Shown piece after piece: positions 26,847 through 35,587 of a DNA stretch of 64,000 nucleotides (position 1 is its first letter; every line of letters starts with the position of its first letter). A program made the translations under genes and the position numbers. Location of the stretch: the NCBI GenBank assembly GCA_041941305.1, contig JBGTQJ010000045.1:1-64000 (forward strand), given 5' to 3'. The DNA is from JANSWP01 sp041941305 (GTDB taxonomy: Bacteria > Bacteroidota > Bacteroidia > Chitinophagales > Saprospiraceae). The notes under the pieces are model-generated. The model saw only the letters and a list, made by a program, of their open reading frames with translations, had not been told where the DNA came from and did no database searches.

Positions 26847-26962
26847 TGCAGCTGGCTCGCCGAAGGCGATTTTAGGGATTAAAAGCGGGAAAATTTCCCG
26901 CTTTTAATCCCTAAAATCGCTCCCGAGCCGCCCGGTAGGGCGGCGAGATTGTTGCTCGCAAC
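26847..26962. repeat. Multi-hairpin dispersed repeat, copy B
   Basis: This copy shares with copy A (12045-12185) the GCTGGCTCG entry, the central long stem, the GCCGCCC-GGTA-GGGCGGC hairpin (26927-26944) and the TCGCAACT exit. The central stem is 27 bases on each side of a single centre base (26866-26892, 26894-26920). The left outer arm of copy A is missing, so this copy looks truncated. It sits between serS and the zinc peptidase gene. Confidence 0.9.
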
Positions 26963-27003
26963 TTGGATTTATTATCAATATTTTCTAACTAAAACAAACA
27001 TCT

Positions 27004-27684
27004 ATGGGATATCTTTTAGTTGCTGGTCTTGCCTCACTGATAGGTATGGCTGTAAGTGGGAAATTGAAGAGCAAATTTAAACTATACAGTCAAGTGCCGC
27101 TAAGCGCGGGATTGACCGGTAGAGAAGTGGCTCGACAAATGCTTCATCATTTTGGGATTTCAGATGTAGAGATCGTTCAAGGACGTGGCTTTTTAACGGA
27201 TCACTATAATCCAAGAAACAAAACCATATCCTTAAGCCCTCAAATTTTCAACGGAAGAAGTGTGATGGCAGCAGCTGTTGCAGCCCATGAATGTGGTCAT
27301 GCAGTACAACATGCAACTGCCTATCAATGGCTCCAAGCTCGTTCTGCTATAGTACCCGTAGTAAAAATTGCCTCTTTCGCTCAGCAGATTTTGATTTTCC
27401 TTGCGCTAGGGATGTTTAGCAATAATCCCCAGATTCTTTTCTTTACGATTATTGCATTTATGATTACTGCTGCCTTTGCCTTTGTGACCTTGCCAGTGGA
27501 ATTTGACGCCAGTGATCGTGCTTTAGTTTGGTTGGAAGAATCAGGTTTGACCAGGGGACAGGAACATGAAGGCGCAAAAGATGCGCTCAAGTGGGCTGGA
27601 ATGACTTATGTCGCAAATGCCTTATCTGCTTTGATTATGGTGTTGTATTTCATGACGAAATACATGTCTGCTACGAGAAGGTGA
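27004..27684 (+). CDS. YugP-type neutral zinc metallopeptidase
   Basis: This 226-residue membrane protein of the Peptidase_Mx/YugP (PF04298) family has an N-terminal hydrophobic segment (MGYLLVAGLASLIGMAVSG) and a zinc site HECGHAVQH (His95, Glu96, His99). Two or three later hydrophobic segments follow (QQILIFLALGMFSNNPQILF and the next 30 residues), then FDASDRALVWLEESG, which is conserved in the family, and a final membrane helix. The substrate is not known. No operon partner is evident. Confidence 0.88.
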   Translation: MGYLLVAGLASLIGMAVSGKLKSKFKLYSQVPLSAGLTGREVARQMLHHFGISDVEIVQGRGFLTDHYNPRNKTISLSPQIFNGRSVMAAAVAAHECGHAVQHATAYQWLQARSAIVPVVKIASFAQQILIFLALGMFSNNPQILFFTIIAFMITAAFAFVTLPVEFDASDRALVWLEESGLTRGQEHEGAKDALKWAGMTYVANALSALIMVLYFMTKYMSATRR

Positions 27685-27730
27685 GCCTTGGGGTGTTCGA
27701 ATAAATATAGTTCAATAGAGGTTCAATATA

Positions 27731-27812
27731 GTTCAAAATTGTTTAAAATTGTTTAAAATTGTTTAAAGCCTGAGCATCGTTAGATTTTTCATGGCTTTAA
27801 ACAATTTTGAAC
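27731..27812. terminator. Convergent gene-end hairpin with iterated word
   Basis: The left side (27731-27770) contains a roughly 10-base unit (AAAATTGTTT) three times. The right arm 27793-27812 is complementary over 20 bases to the GTTCAAAATTGTTTAAAGCC frame of the left side, so several pairing registers are possible. It lies between the convergent peptidase and TPR lipoprotein genes and may terminate both. Confidence 0.65.
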
Positions 27813-27823
27813 ATGGCATAAAG

Positions 27824-29275
27824 TTAGTTGGAAGCTCTAATAGTCGTCGTCTCTTGAATCCAGCATCCTACATAGAATTTATCTCCTTCTTTTAATCCTC
27901 TTTGGAAAATATCTCCTTTCTCCGGCATGTATTGGCTATATTGATTGATCCATTTATTGGCTTCCGTCCTTGCTTCTGGGTCAATGCTTCTGGCTTTTTG
28001 CCATTTATCTACTGCAGGCCAAACCACAATTTGACTATCCCAACCTCGACCAGGTCCACAAAGAGGTCCGCTTGAGGCATATAATCTTCCAATCAATAAA
28101 TAAGGTTCTCCCCAATTTTCTCTTAGTTTGGCTGCTTCTCTTGCATACTGCCTTGCCTTTGAGAAGTTTTTCAAGTGAGCATGATAAATCTTTGCGATCA
28201 ATAGTGTATAGTCTGCTTTTTTGTCTTGATCTTCCATCTCAGCAATCACTTTCTCTGCACATTCTATACTTTCAAGGTATTGGCTATTCCTAAGCAATTC
28301 GTAACATGCAGACATAGGATTTGTCGGTTTTGGCTTGCAAAGATTATTGTATGCCTCCCGGACTGCTGCAAATTTTTCTGATTCGGGATCACATTCTCCA
28401 AAAGTAAAACGACTGTATACTGTGCGAATCGTCTCACAATTTTCGGGGTTCGCTTCAAATTCTGCAAAGTATTTGTTTTGATAATAGCCACAATCGTAAA
28501 AGCCTTTTACTCTTTCAAAGGCCTCTAGCCGTGCCGGAACATATTCTTCTATTATTTTCCATCTGTCGCATTCTGTTCCCTTACACGCTTCTAAACCCTT
28601 TGCCAATCTTTTTCTAATGATTTGTTCATATTTTTTAGCTTCCTCTAATGAAATTTTTTCTGCGAAGTACAAGTCAACGAGCAAGGAGGTGAAAGGATTG
28701 ATGACAAAATATTGGGCATCTTCCCCATCTGTATCAATAGATGCCTTAAAAAGGCTATAGGTTTCTTCATCATTGGAGCGATGCGGATATTTGTAGAAAT
28801 AATCGAATGCTTTTCTTCCATTCACATATCCACCTTCAGAGTAGCATTCGTCAATTCTATCGTAGATTTCAAAAATCTTATTGATGTATCCTTCTTTTTC
28901 AATGGAATCCTGCGTTTGACTCATGAAATATTCATAAAATCTAATACCGTCGGCAAACACTGTGTTTCGTTTTCCATCAGCAGCAGGAGAGATCTCATAA
29001 ACTTTCTGCCATTTTTCATATGCGCCAGGCCAGTCTCCCGCTTTTAGGAAATCGCGATAAAGGACATATTCTTCTAGAATTTGATCTGGATTGGGAGCAT
29101 CTGAGAATTTTGGACATGGACTAAGATTGTTATCCTCCTGAACTTCCGTAGCGGGATGTTTTTCTTCTACTTTTGGTGGTTCTGTTTCGGTTATTTGTTC
29201 TCCTGTTTTTGGGGTACAGGATAAAAACATAACCAAAAGAAATGCAAAAATCAACAACAGGTTTTTAATAGTCAT
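27824..29275 (-). CDS. TPR-like lipoprotein, paralogue of the upstream gene
   Basis: I start at 29275, giving a lipoprotein signal (LLLIFAFLLVMFLSCTPK) and 483 residues; 21 further codons upstream are open but not signal-like. The body is all-helical with TPR-like repeats (YTLLIAKIYHAHLKNFSKAR, QYAREAAKLRENWGEPYLLI). It ends with VGCWIQETTTIRAS. The segments KVYEISPAADGKR and the VGCWI tail are shared with the next gene upstream on this strand, so the two are tandem paralogues. It is the last gene of the run purH-coaX-barrel-TPR-TPR. It probably acts as an outer-membrane-anchored scaffold in the periplasm; no specific role is known. Confidence 0.75.
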   Translation of the reverse strand: MTIKNLLLIFAFLLVMFLSCTPKTGEQITETEPPKVEEKHPATEVQEDNNLSPCPKFSDAPNPDQILEEYVLYRDFLKAGDWPGAYEKWQKVYEISPAADGKRNTVFADGIRFYEYFMSQTQDSIEKEGYINKIFEIYDRIDECYSEGGYVNGRKAFDYFYKYPHRSNDEETYSLFKASIDTDGEDAQYFVINPFTSLLVDLYFAEKISLEEAKKYEQIIRKRLAKGLEACKGTECDRWKIIEEYVPARLEAFERVKGFYDCGYYQNKYFAEFEANPENCETIRTVYSRFTFGECDPESEKFAAVREAYNNLCKPKPTNPMSACYELLRNSQYLESIECAEKVIAEMEDQDKKADYTLLIAKIYHAHLKNFSKARQYAREAAKLRENWGEPYLLIGRLYASSGPLCGPGRGWDSQIVVWPAVDKWQKARSIDPEARTEANKWINQYSQYMPEKGDIFQRGLKEGDKFYVGCWIQETTTIRASN

Positions 29276-29395
29276 AGCTAATTTTTTTAAGGTCTTGTTC
29301 ACAATGCACGATTTTAGAAATAAAAGCCTAAAGGTCAAAAAGAAAGATGAATTGTAAAAAAGGATTGGTGGTTTTAAACCTTTTTCCTAAACGAA

Positions 29396-29427
29396 AGAAG
29401 CCTTGATTAACTAAAATCAAGGCTTCT
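29396..29427. terminator. Hairpin between the two TPR paralogues
   Basis: AGAAGCCTTGATT (29396-29408) and AATCAAGGCTTCT (29415-29427) form a perfect 13-bp stem with a 6-base loop, in the 200-base gap between the paralogues. On the minus strand it is followed by a short T-rich stretch, so it could partly end the transcript and set unequal levels of the two genes. Confidence 0.65.
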
Positions 29428-29477
29428 TATTATAAAATAAAGTTGAAGCGATTAATGATTTATAGAAACAACCAGCC

Positions 29478-30896
29478 TCAATCTTTATATCGAACTTTTA
29501 CAGTCTCTCCAATCCAACAACCAACTTTGACACTTTGGCCCGCTCTGACTTTTCTCATGAAGCCTTCTTCCTTAGCAGGTTTATGGCTTGCATATCTTCC
29601 AATTTTCTCGTTTGCTTCTTCGGCTACCTCTGAATCAATTGATTTGGCATAAGCGTATTTGTCAATTGCCGCCAAAACAGCCATTTGTTTATCCCAGGCT
29701 TCTTTGCCACAAGAATTACTGGTAGAAGCATACATGTCACCAATCAACATAATTGGTTGCCCCCAATCAGGACGGTATCTAGAGGCTTTGCGAGCAAATT
29801 CTCTTGCGCTGGAATATTTCTTTTGTTTGCGAAACTGAATAACAGAAATAGCGAAGTAATAATCTCCCAGTTTTTCATTCTCCGCTTCCTCTCCTCTTGA
29901 TTTTTCCATGGCAATTGCCTCTTTGTATTTTTCTATCGCTTCATCAAATTTGCCTTCTTTGTATAAATCATTGGCATGTAGACCTGGATTTTCCTTATAC
30001 AATTCCTGCATTCTTCTTTCATTCTCTTCTGCAACCAAAACATCGTATTTAGCTTTTAATTCCACGACGAGTGGGTCGTTATCTGCACATCCCTGATTGG
30101 TAAGTACATTATAGATTTCTTTGATTAAATCCCAGTTGTCGGGATCAGCTCTATATTCTGGTTCGCGTTTTTCTTTGAAATAATCACAATCAAAAATATC
30201 ATATTGTATCTGAGCGATAGTGCTATTCATAGCTTCCTTTGCTTGCTTATAATGCGCTGAATATTTTTTATTATTGGCGATATTATAATCTGCAATATCG
30301 TTTAGCTTCTTATGTACGCCTCTGGCGGTAGCCTTATCCATCTGATTGTTTTGAAATTGGAAAACTGCCAAAGTCGCATAAGGCTGGAAGGTTACATAGC
30401 TTGTATTATTGCCACCTTCAGCAATCGCTGCATCCAGTTCTCGTTTCAAATCCTCGTATGGTGAACTCAGGTAGTAAAACATGTCGTATACTTTTAATCC
30501 CCTGGTCGTATTTGCTGCTTTTGGATAGCATTTTATCTCCTGGTCAAAAAGGTCTAATATCATTTGAGCATACTTTTGCTTGGATGCTTCATCAGTAGCA
30601 GTATTGAATTTATGCATGTAAAATTTTCGTCCATCTGAATAGTGAAAAGGCCTTTTTCCATCAGCTGCAGGTGCTATTTCGTATGCAGTTTGCCATTGTT
30701 TGAATGCGTCTTCATTATCATAGCCTTTATTTTCTTTTGCATCTACCATCCCACGATAAATGGTATGTGCGTCTGTGGCTTCTTCCATCCTGTCAGAGCC
30801 ATTCCAGGTTTCGCATTGAGCATTAAGGGGATTGTAGGAAATCATAGCCAATCCCAAAATCATAGCCGTTACTGATAATTGCTGCAATTTTTTCAT
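29478..30896 (-). CDS. Secreted TPR protein, paralogue of the downstream lipoprotein
   Basis: This 472-residue protein has a cleavable signal (MILGLAMISYNPLNAQ) instead of a lipobox. Helical TPR-type repeats run through the C-terminal half (LYKEGKFDEAIEKYKEAIAM, then ISVIQFRKQKKYSSAREFAR). The tail VGCWIGETVKVRYKD matches the paralogue. Its start codon lies two bases after the stop of the outer-membrane barrel gene, so the two are likely translationally coupled and may work together at the outer membrane. Such TPR/barrel pairs are common in Bacteroidota envelope clusters. Function not known. Confidence 0.78.
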   Translation of the reverse strand: MKKLQQLSVTAMILGLAMISYNPLNAQCETWNGSDRMEEATDAHTIYRGMVDAKENKGYDNEDAFKQWQTAYEIAPAADGKRPFHYSDGRKFYMHKFNTATDEASKQKYAQMILDLFDQEIKCYPKAANTTRGLKVYDMFYYLSSPYEDLKRELDAAIAEGGNNTSYVTFQPYATLAVFQFQNNQMDKATARGVHKKLNDIADYNIANNKKYSAHYKQAKEAMNSTIAQIQYDIFDCDYFKEKREPEYRADPDNWDLIKEIYNVLTNQGCADNDPLVVELKAKYDVLVAEENERRMQELYKENPGLHANDLYKEGKFDEAIEKYKEAIAMEKSRGEEAENEKLGDYYFAISVIQFRKQKKYSSAREFARKASRYRPDWGQPIMLIGDMYASTSNSCGKEAWDKQMAVLAAIDKYAYAKSIDSEVAEEANEKIGRYASHKPAKEEGFMRKVRAGQSVKVGCWIGETVKVRYKD

Positions 30897-30898
30897 AA

Positions 30899-32257
30899 TT
30901 AATTAAATTTTCGTTTGAAGAACCATGAATTATCATTCATTGTGAAACCTACTGTAGTTCTAAAGTAAGTTTCTTCTATAGAGTCGGAAATTCCGAATTT
31001 TCCTAATTCAAATGCAATATTTATGAAAGAAGTTTGCTGGCGCGGTAGTATAAGTGGTAGCCCAAAACCAATACTTGCTCCAATATTTTTCAAATCTGCC
31101 AGGCGTGGATCATCCTGATAAACAAAACCTGCCCTGTACCGGATTCGTTTGAAATAATTATTATAAGAAGTAGCATTTGGGATCCATTCTACCCCCGCCG
31201 AAAACCGCTTTGAATCTGACAAAGGCGTACCTTCTGAAGTACCTTCACCAGTAGCTTCGTTTACGTACTCACTCCATTTTCCAAAAGAATATTCAATGCC
31301 CAATCGCATCTTATTTTGGTGCTCATACATTAAGCCTCCTGTAAACTCAGCTGGCAATTTCCCATTCTCGCTTACATTTTGCACATTTAGCAAGGTATCA
31401 AAACCTTGAGCGCCATATCTTGAGTTGATACCTATTCTGAGTTTATTGCTAGTAGTCGAAAATCCTGTTTTGGAATTTCCGTAAGCTCCAACTACAATGC
31501 TTTTGCGATTTCCAATTCCATCATTTCGATCCAACTCCTTCTGATTCAATAAAAAACGATATTGGAAACCTACATTCCAAATAAAGCCATTGATATTGAT
31601 GTCATCGATAAATCGAGGGTCAAAAGTAGCTTCCAAATTCTCGTAGATAGAAAACCGAGATCGCTCCAACTTCCCAAATAGAAAGCCCAGATTGAAACCG
31701 CCAGATAAATTACCGTATTTAAATCCATTACTCCAAATCAGTCGGTTAGTGCCACCCGTTCCTTGGTATATGGTCAAAATGTCAAGAGTGTCGTTCCCAG
31801 GATTGACTCCTTCAATTTGGACATCGTATCCAATTTGAGTGTATGGTATCATCGCAATGTTCATACCCCATTTCAGAGGTTTGACCTTCCTTTCGAGTAT
31901 AGAATTAAGGGTATTTTGTAAAGGAAATCCTAAAGATAAGTAATTTAAATTTCCACTCCAGATAGTTTGTGATTGATCACCAGATTGCAAATTGGTTCGC
32001 TCTCCAAAAACACCAACTTCAAAAACGGTAGTGGTTAAATGTCCAAAGGAAGCTGGATTGAGGATGTTGGCATGAAAGGGATCTGCATAAGTAGCCGACA
32101 ATCCACCCATCCCTGCAGCAGAAGCAAAATATTGATTGACGAAGTTACCCAATCCAAATCTTGAATAGGGGGCATTATCTTTTGGTTGGGCAAAAGATAG
32201 GGTCGCAAGTGCGAGAAAACAAAAAGTAGTAAAAATTTTATTCCAATAATTGGACAT
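30899..32257 (-). CDS. Outer-membrane beta-barrel, PorV/FadL-like
   Basis: This 452-residue protein has a signal peptide ending FAQPKDN. Next comes APYSRFGLGNFVNQ and a 'GMGGLSATYADPFHANILNPAS' type start (only part quoted: ATYADPFHANILNPAS), which is characteristic of FadL/PorV-type barrels in Bacteroidota. Alternating aromatic strands follow to a C-terminal TVGFTMNDNSWFFKRKFN. PorV itself is a T9SS component, but these features are not enough to call it that. It overlaps coaX by 20 bases and touches the TPR gene, so it belongs to the same transcript. Confidence 0.75.
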   Translation of the reverse strand: MSNYWNKIFTTFCFLALATLSFAQPKDNAPYSRFGLGNFVNQYFASAAGMGGLSATYADPFHANILNPASFGHLTTTVFEVGVFGERTNLQSGDQSQTIWSGNLNYLSLGFPLQNTLNSILERKVKPLKWGMNIAMIPYTQIGYDVQIEGVNPGNDTLDILTIYQGTGGTNRLIWSNGFKYGNLSGGFNLGFLFGKLERSRFSIYENLEATFDPRFIDDININGFIWNVGFQYRFLLNQKELDRNDGIGNRKSIVVGAYGNSKTGFSTTSNKLRIGINSRYGAQGFDTLLNVQNVSENGKLPAEFTGGLMYEHQNKMRLGIEYSFGKWSEYVNEATGEGTSEGTPLSDSKRFSAGVEWIPNATSYNNYFKRIRYRAGFVYQDDPRLADLKNIGASIGFGLPLILPRQQTSFINIAFELGKFGISDSIEETYFRTTVGFTMNDNSWFFKRKFN

Positions 32258-32969
32258 TGTGTTTTAAAATTTTATTCAATCCAATAAGGACTAAATTGTG
32301 GTTTGCAAATATCTTAGTTTTCAATGTTTTAGCAAAAAAATCAGCATCTCCGCCCGTTAAGATTACGTTAAGCTGAATGTATTCGCTGCGACATTTTTCA
32401 ATAAAAGCAGCAATTTCCAGGGAGGCGCCAAATTGTCCGCCATTTCTTATAGCTGTTTCTGTCGTCTTTCCAATCCATGCTGTTTGTTCTGCTTGTGCCA
32501 CCAAAGGCAGACTGGCAGTAAATTCATGCATGGCTTTTAGGCGCATTTTTATTCCTGGCGAAATATTTCCTCCCAGGTACGCTCCTTTTGCATTCAAAAG
32601 GTCAAAAGTGATACAGGTACCAGCATCAATCACCAGGCAATTTTCAAAAGGGTGTAAATGAAATGCCCCCACAACTGCAGCTAATCTGTCCTTCCCCAAA
32701 GTTTCAGGTGTCTCATACAAATTTAGGATCGGTAAGGGCGTTTTTTCGGTTAGCTGAATGTAAAAAAAATGTTCTCTTAAGAAGGCCGTTAATCGCTTCT
32801 CCACATTTGCTACACTGGAAAGGATGATCTTTTGAATCCTTTGGTTGTATAGCCACTCCTTTAGTTTCAAGAAATCCAGCTTTTCCCAGATTTCTTTATG
32901 CACTAACTCGTCATTTTTGAATATGCCGAGCTTGGTACGTGTATTGCCTATGTCAATGCTTAAATTCAA
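32238..32969 (-). CDS. coaX: Type III pantothenate kinase
   Basis: This 243-residue enzyme catalyses the first step of coenzyme A synthesis, phosphorylating pantothenate with ATP. It shows the ASKHA phosphate-binding motif SIDIGNTRTKLGIF at the N-terminus, then ETLGKDRLAAVVGAFHLHP, DAGTCITFDLL and YLGGNISPGIKMRLKAMHEF, all CoaX signatures. The length is standard. It follows purH by 63 bases and overlaps the barrel gene by 20 bases. The coaX/outer-membrane-protein order is a familiar arrangement in Bacteroidota. Confidence 0.95.
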   Translation of the reverse strand: MNLSIDIGNTRTKLGIFKNDELVHKEIWEKLDFLKLKEWLYNQRIQKIILSSVANVEKRLTAFLREHFFYIQLTEKTPLPILNLYETPETLGKDRLAAVVGAFHLHPFENCLVIDAGTCITFDLLNAKGAYLGGNISPGIKMRLKAMHEFTASLPLVAQAEQTAWIGKTTETAIRNGGQFGASLEIAAFIEKCRSEYIQLNVILTGGDADFFAKTLKTKIFANHNLVLIGLNKILKHNVQLLE

Positions 32970-33032
32970 ATGTTTTGTGATGTTGTCAAAAGCTTAGACG
33001 AGCAGATGTTATTAAAAGGTTTTAAAATAGTG

Positions 33033-34559
33033 TTAATGTTTAAAATGCCTCGTTCCTGTCATTAGCATCGCCATTCCGTGATTGTCACAATAGTTGATAC
33101 TGTCTTGATCTTTAATGGAGCCTCCCGGTTGAATCACTGCCCGAATTCCTTCTTTGTCAGCGATTTCTACACAATCTGGAAATGGGAAAAAAGCATCGGA
33201 AGCCATGACTGCACCATTCAAATCAAATCCAAAATCTTTTGCCTTTTTTATGGCTTGTCTTAGTGCTTCTACCCGAGAAGGTTGTCCGCAGCCCATGCCA
33301 ATTAATTGTTTGCCTTTGACAAGTGCAATGCCATTAGATTTTAGGTGTTTCACACAAATATTGGCAAAGAGCAGGTCTTCAATTTCGGATTCTGAAGGAG
33401 CCTTCTGAGTTGCTAAATTCAAATCGTCTTTCGTTTCTATTTTTAAGTCTGTATCTTGTTCAACTACTCCGTTAAGTAAGCTTCTAAAGCTCCTGCTCTG
33501 TACTTCAAAGTCGTTAATTTTTAACAAAATGCGTTTCTTCTTTTTGCTCAACAATTCCAAAGCCTCTGCATCAAATGCTGGTGCTATCAAGACTTCATAA
33601 AATAATTTATTGATGGATTCAGCTGTCGCTAAGTCTACAGAATGATTGCAAACGAAGATGCCACCAAATGCAGAAATATTATCACAAGCAAGGGCAGCAT
33701 CCCAAGCCGCTTTTAATGTACTTCTTGTTGCGACACCACAAGTATTGGTGTGTTTAAGGATGGCAAAAGTCGGATCATCGTCTTTGAATTCACGCATGAT
33801 TTGCACCGCGGCATCAATATCTACCATGTTGTTGTAAGAAACCGCTTTTCCATTCAACTTTTCAAACATTGCCTCAAAGTCGCCATAGAAAACGCCGCTT
33901 TGATGTGGATTTTCTCCATAACGCAAAACATCAGAGTGGTGAATGCTGTGCTTAAAAGACAACTCCGTAGAGCCTTCATTGAAATAATGGAAGATAGCAA
34001 TATCATAATTGGAAGAAACTTTAAATGCTCTGCGAGCCAGTTCCTTTCTATCTTCCAGGTTTGTAAAACCCTGTTTTTCTTTCAGTAAGTCCAAAATCAA
34101 GGCATACTCATCTTTTGAAGGTACAACCACAACATCTTTATAGTTTTTTGCAGCAGCCCGAATCAAGGAAATGCCTCCAATATCTATTTTTTCAATAATC
34201 GTCGTTTCATCATCTGTATTAGCAACAGTTTCTTCAAAAGGATATAAATCGACTATGACCAAATCGATCTCTGGGATTTGATATTCTGCGAGTTGAGATA
34301 GATGATTTTCTTCTCTTCGAGCCAATAATCCTCCAAAGACTTTTGGATGTAAAGTCTTGACCCTACCGTCCAATATGGAAGGGTAAGAAGTCAAGTCTTC
34401 CACAGCTTCCACTTTGATGTCAAGGCTTTCAATATATCGCTGAGTGCCTCCTGTGGAGTATATTTTTACATTCGAAGCATCCAAAGCCTTTACAATTTCA
34501 TCGAGACCGTCTTTGTGAAAAACGGAAATAAGGGCGGAGTTGATCTTTTTTAAACTCAT
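33033..34559 (-). CDS. purH: Bifunctional AICAR formyltransferase / IMP cyclohydrolase
   Basis: This cytosolic purine biosynthesis enzyme of 508 residues performs the last two steps to IMP. Residues about 1-190 are the IMP cyclohydrolase (MGS-like) domain, with YSTGGTQRYIESL and LDGRVKTLHPKVFGGLLARR. The rest is the formyltransferase, with HSDVLRYGENPHQSGVFYG, FAILKHTNTCGVA and the C-terminal MASDAFFPFPDCVE and IQPGGSIKDQDSINYC. Length and order are normal. It is the first gene of a likely transcript with coaX and the envelope genes. A -7 box lies 165 bases upstream. Confidence 0.97.
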   Translation of the reverse strand: MSLKKINSALISVFHKDGLDEIVKALDASNVKIYSTGGTQRYIESLDIKVEAVEDLTSYPSILDGRVKTLHPKVFGGLLARREENHLSQLAEYQIPEIDLVIVDLYPFEETVANTDDETTIIEKIDIGGISLIRAAAKNYKDVVVVPSKDEYALILDLLKEKQGFTNLEDRKELARRAFKVSSNYDIAIFHYFNEGSTELSFKHSIHHSDVLRYGENPHQSGVFYGDFEAMFEKLNGKAVSYNNMVDIDAAVQIMREFKDDDPTFAILKHTNTCGVATRSTLKAAWDAALACDNISAFGGIFVCNHSVDLATAESINKLFYEVLIAPAFDAEALELLSKKKKRILLKINDFEVQSRSFRSLLNGVVEQDTDLKIETKDDLNLATQKAPSESEIEDLLFANICVKHLKSNGIALVKGKQLIGMGCGQPSRVEALRQAIKKAKDFGFDLNGAVMASDAFFPFPDCVEIADKEGIRAVIQPGGSIKDQDSINYCDNHGMAMLMTGTRHFKH

Positions 34560-34723
34560 GTACCTATGTAGTTTCTTTAAAAATAATTATTCGTGATTAA
34601 GGCAAGAAATATTGAGGGCTATACCAGAAATAGCTCGAAAAAAGTATCTAGAACGGTAAAATACGCATACCAGAACATGCCCGTTTCTTCAACTATTGAA
34701 GATGCCTTTCTCAAAATTGGGCG

Positions 34724-34731
34724 CAAAAGTA
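34724..34731 (-). promoter_or_regulatory. -7 box upstream of purH
   Basis: Minus-strand TACTTTTG matches TAnnTTTG. It would start transcription near 34716, about 157 bases before purH. No -33 element was seen at the usual spacing. Confidence 0.4.
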
Positions 34732-34776
34732 CGAGGAATAGGGGAATATCAGTTGATTAATTTCCTAAAAATGATT

Positions 34777-35523
34777 TTAGGGCTCAACTGACAAAACAGG
34801 GTTTTCGGAAATGGTAGGATCCTGATTGAGTAAATTGGTCATCGTGTCGTAAAGTTTGGGTAGGTAGGTTTTAAATTCTTTAGGCTTTTCAAAAAAGGTT
34901 TCGATGCACACTGCAAACATTTCCTGCATATTTTTTCCACCATAACTTTTTATGAAATTGTTTTCTCCCTGTCGAATGGTTTCCATCTTTTGTGATGCCT
35001 CTTCTGCCCAGTCATTCCATTTTTCTTCATCAAAAAAATTGTGAAATAATTGCCTGAATTTGTTTTCCTTTTCAAGACAATGCGCCATTTCATGCAAAGC
35101 GACGTTTACGGCATCATTTGGAATGAAATAACCGTTTTTGACATCCTGCCAGGAAAATACGATGACCTTATATTTGAAATCCACATGTCCTAAAAAGAGA
35201 TCCTTGTAACCTGGAAAACGGTAAGGACGAGGAACGACATAAATCGTATTGAAATGCTTAAGTAAAAAATAATTTAGTCCAAAAGTAATTTGAATAATGG
35301 CACTACCAATAACGACCTTCATTTCAGTAGTTACATGAGGTAGATCTTTTGGAATGAAACGAATTAATTTCAGTAGGATGAAAAGGCGGTAGCGGAATTT
35401 AGATTGATTTTTTTCGTTTAGGTTTTGATAATAATGTGAATAAGCATTAAGAATTCGATGGTAATCAGAAGGGATTTCCGGGGGGAATTTTTTGTACCAA
35501 TATTTAATTAAGAGCTCGCGCAT
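34777..35523 (-). CDS. MtfA-like (M90 family) zinc peptidase
   Basis: I start at 35523 (MRELLIKYWYKKFPPEIP), giving 248 residues; an upstream in-frame Met at 35565 lies in AT-rich repeat sequence. The zinc site is VALHEMAHCLEKEN (His144, Glu145, His148), with a downstream MQEMFAVCIETFFEKP that supplies the next ligand region, as in MtfA. E. coli MtfA regulates glucose uptake through Mlc, but this partner is not expected in Bacteroidota. A hydrophobic stretch at about 70-95 (GSAIIQITFGLNYFLLKHF) is typical of the family. Biological target unknown. Confidence 0.85.
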   Translation of the reverse strand: MRELLIKYWYKKFPPEIPSDYHRILNAYSHYYQNLNEKNQSKFRYRLFILLKLIRFIPKDLPHVTTEMKVVIGSAIIQITFGLNYFLLKHFNTIYVVPRPYRFPGYKDLFLGHVDFKYKVIVFSWQDVKNGYFIPNDAVNVALHEMAHCLEKENKFRQLFHNFFDEEKWNDWAEEASQKMETIRQGENNFIKSYGGKNMQEMFAVCIETFFEKPKEFKTYLPKLYDTMTNLLNQDPTISENPVLSVEP

Positions 35524-35543
35524 GATTTTAATTAAGAATGCAT

Positions 35544-35587
35544 AATGAAGAATGGAGAATATCATTTATCATTTATCATTCTTCATT
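35544..35587. repeat. Iterated-word hairpin at the end of the paraoxonase-like gene
   Basis: AATGAAGAATG (35544-35554) pairs with CATTCTTCATT (35577-35587). The loop contains ATCATTT repeats. The right arm includes the final bases of the paraoxonase-like gene, so the hairpin ends that gene's transcript region and precedes the MtfA-like start. Confidence 0.7.
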
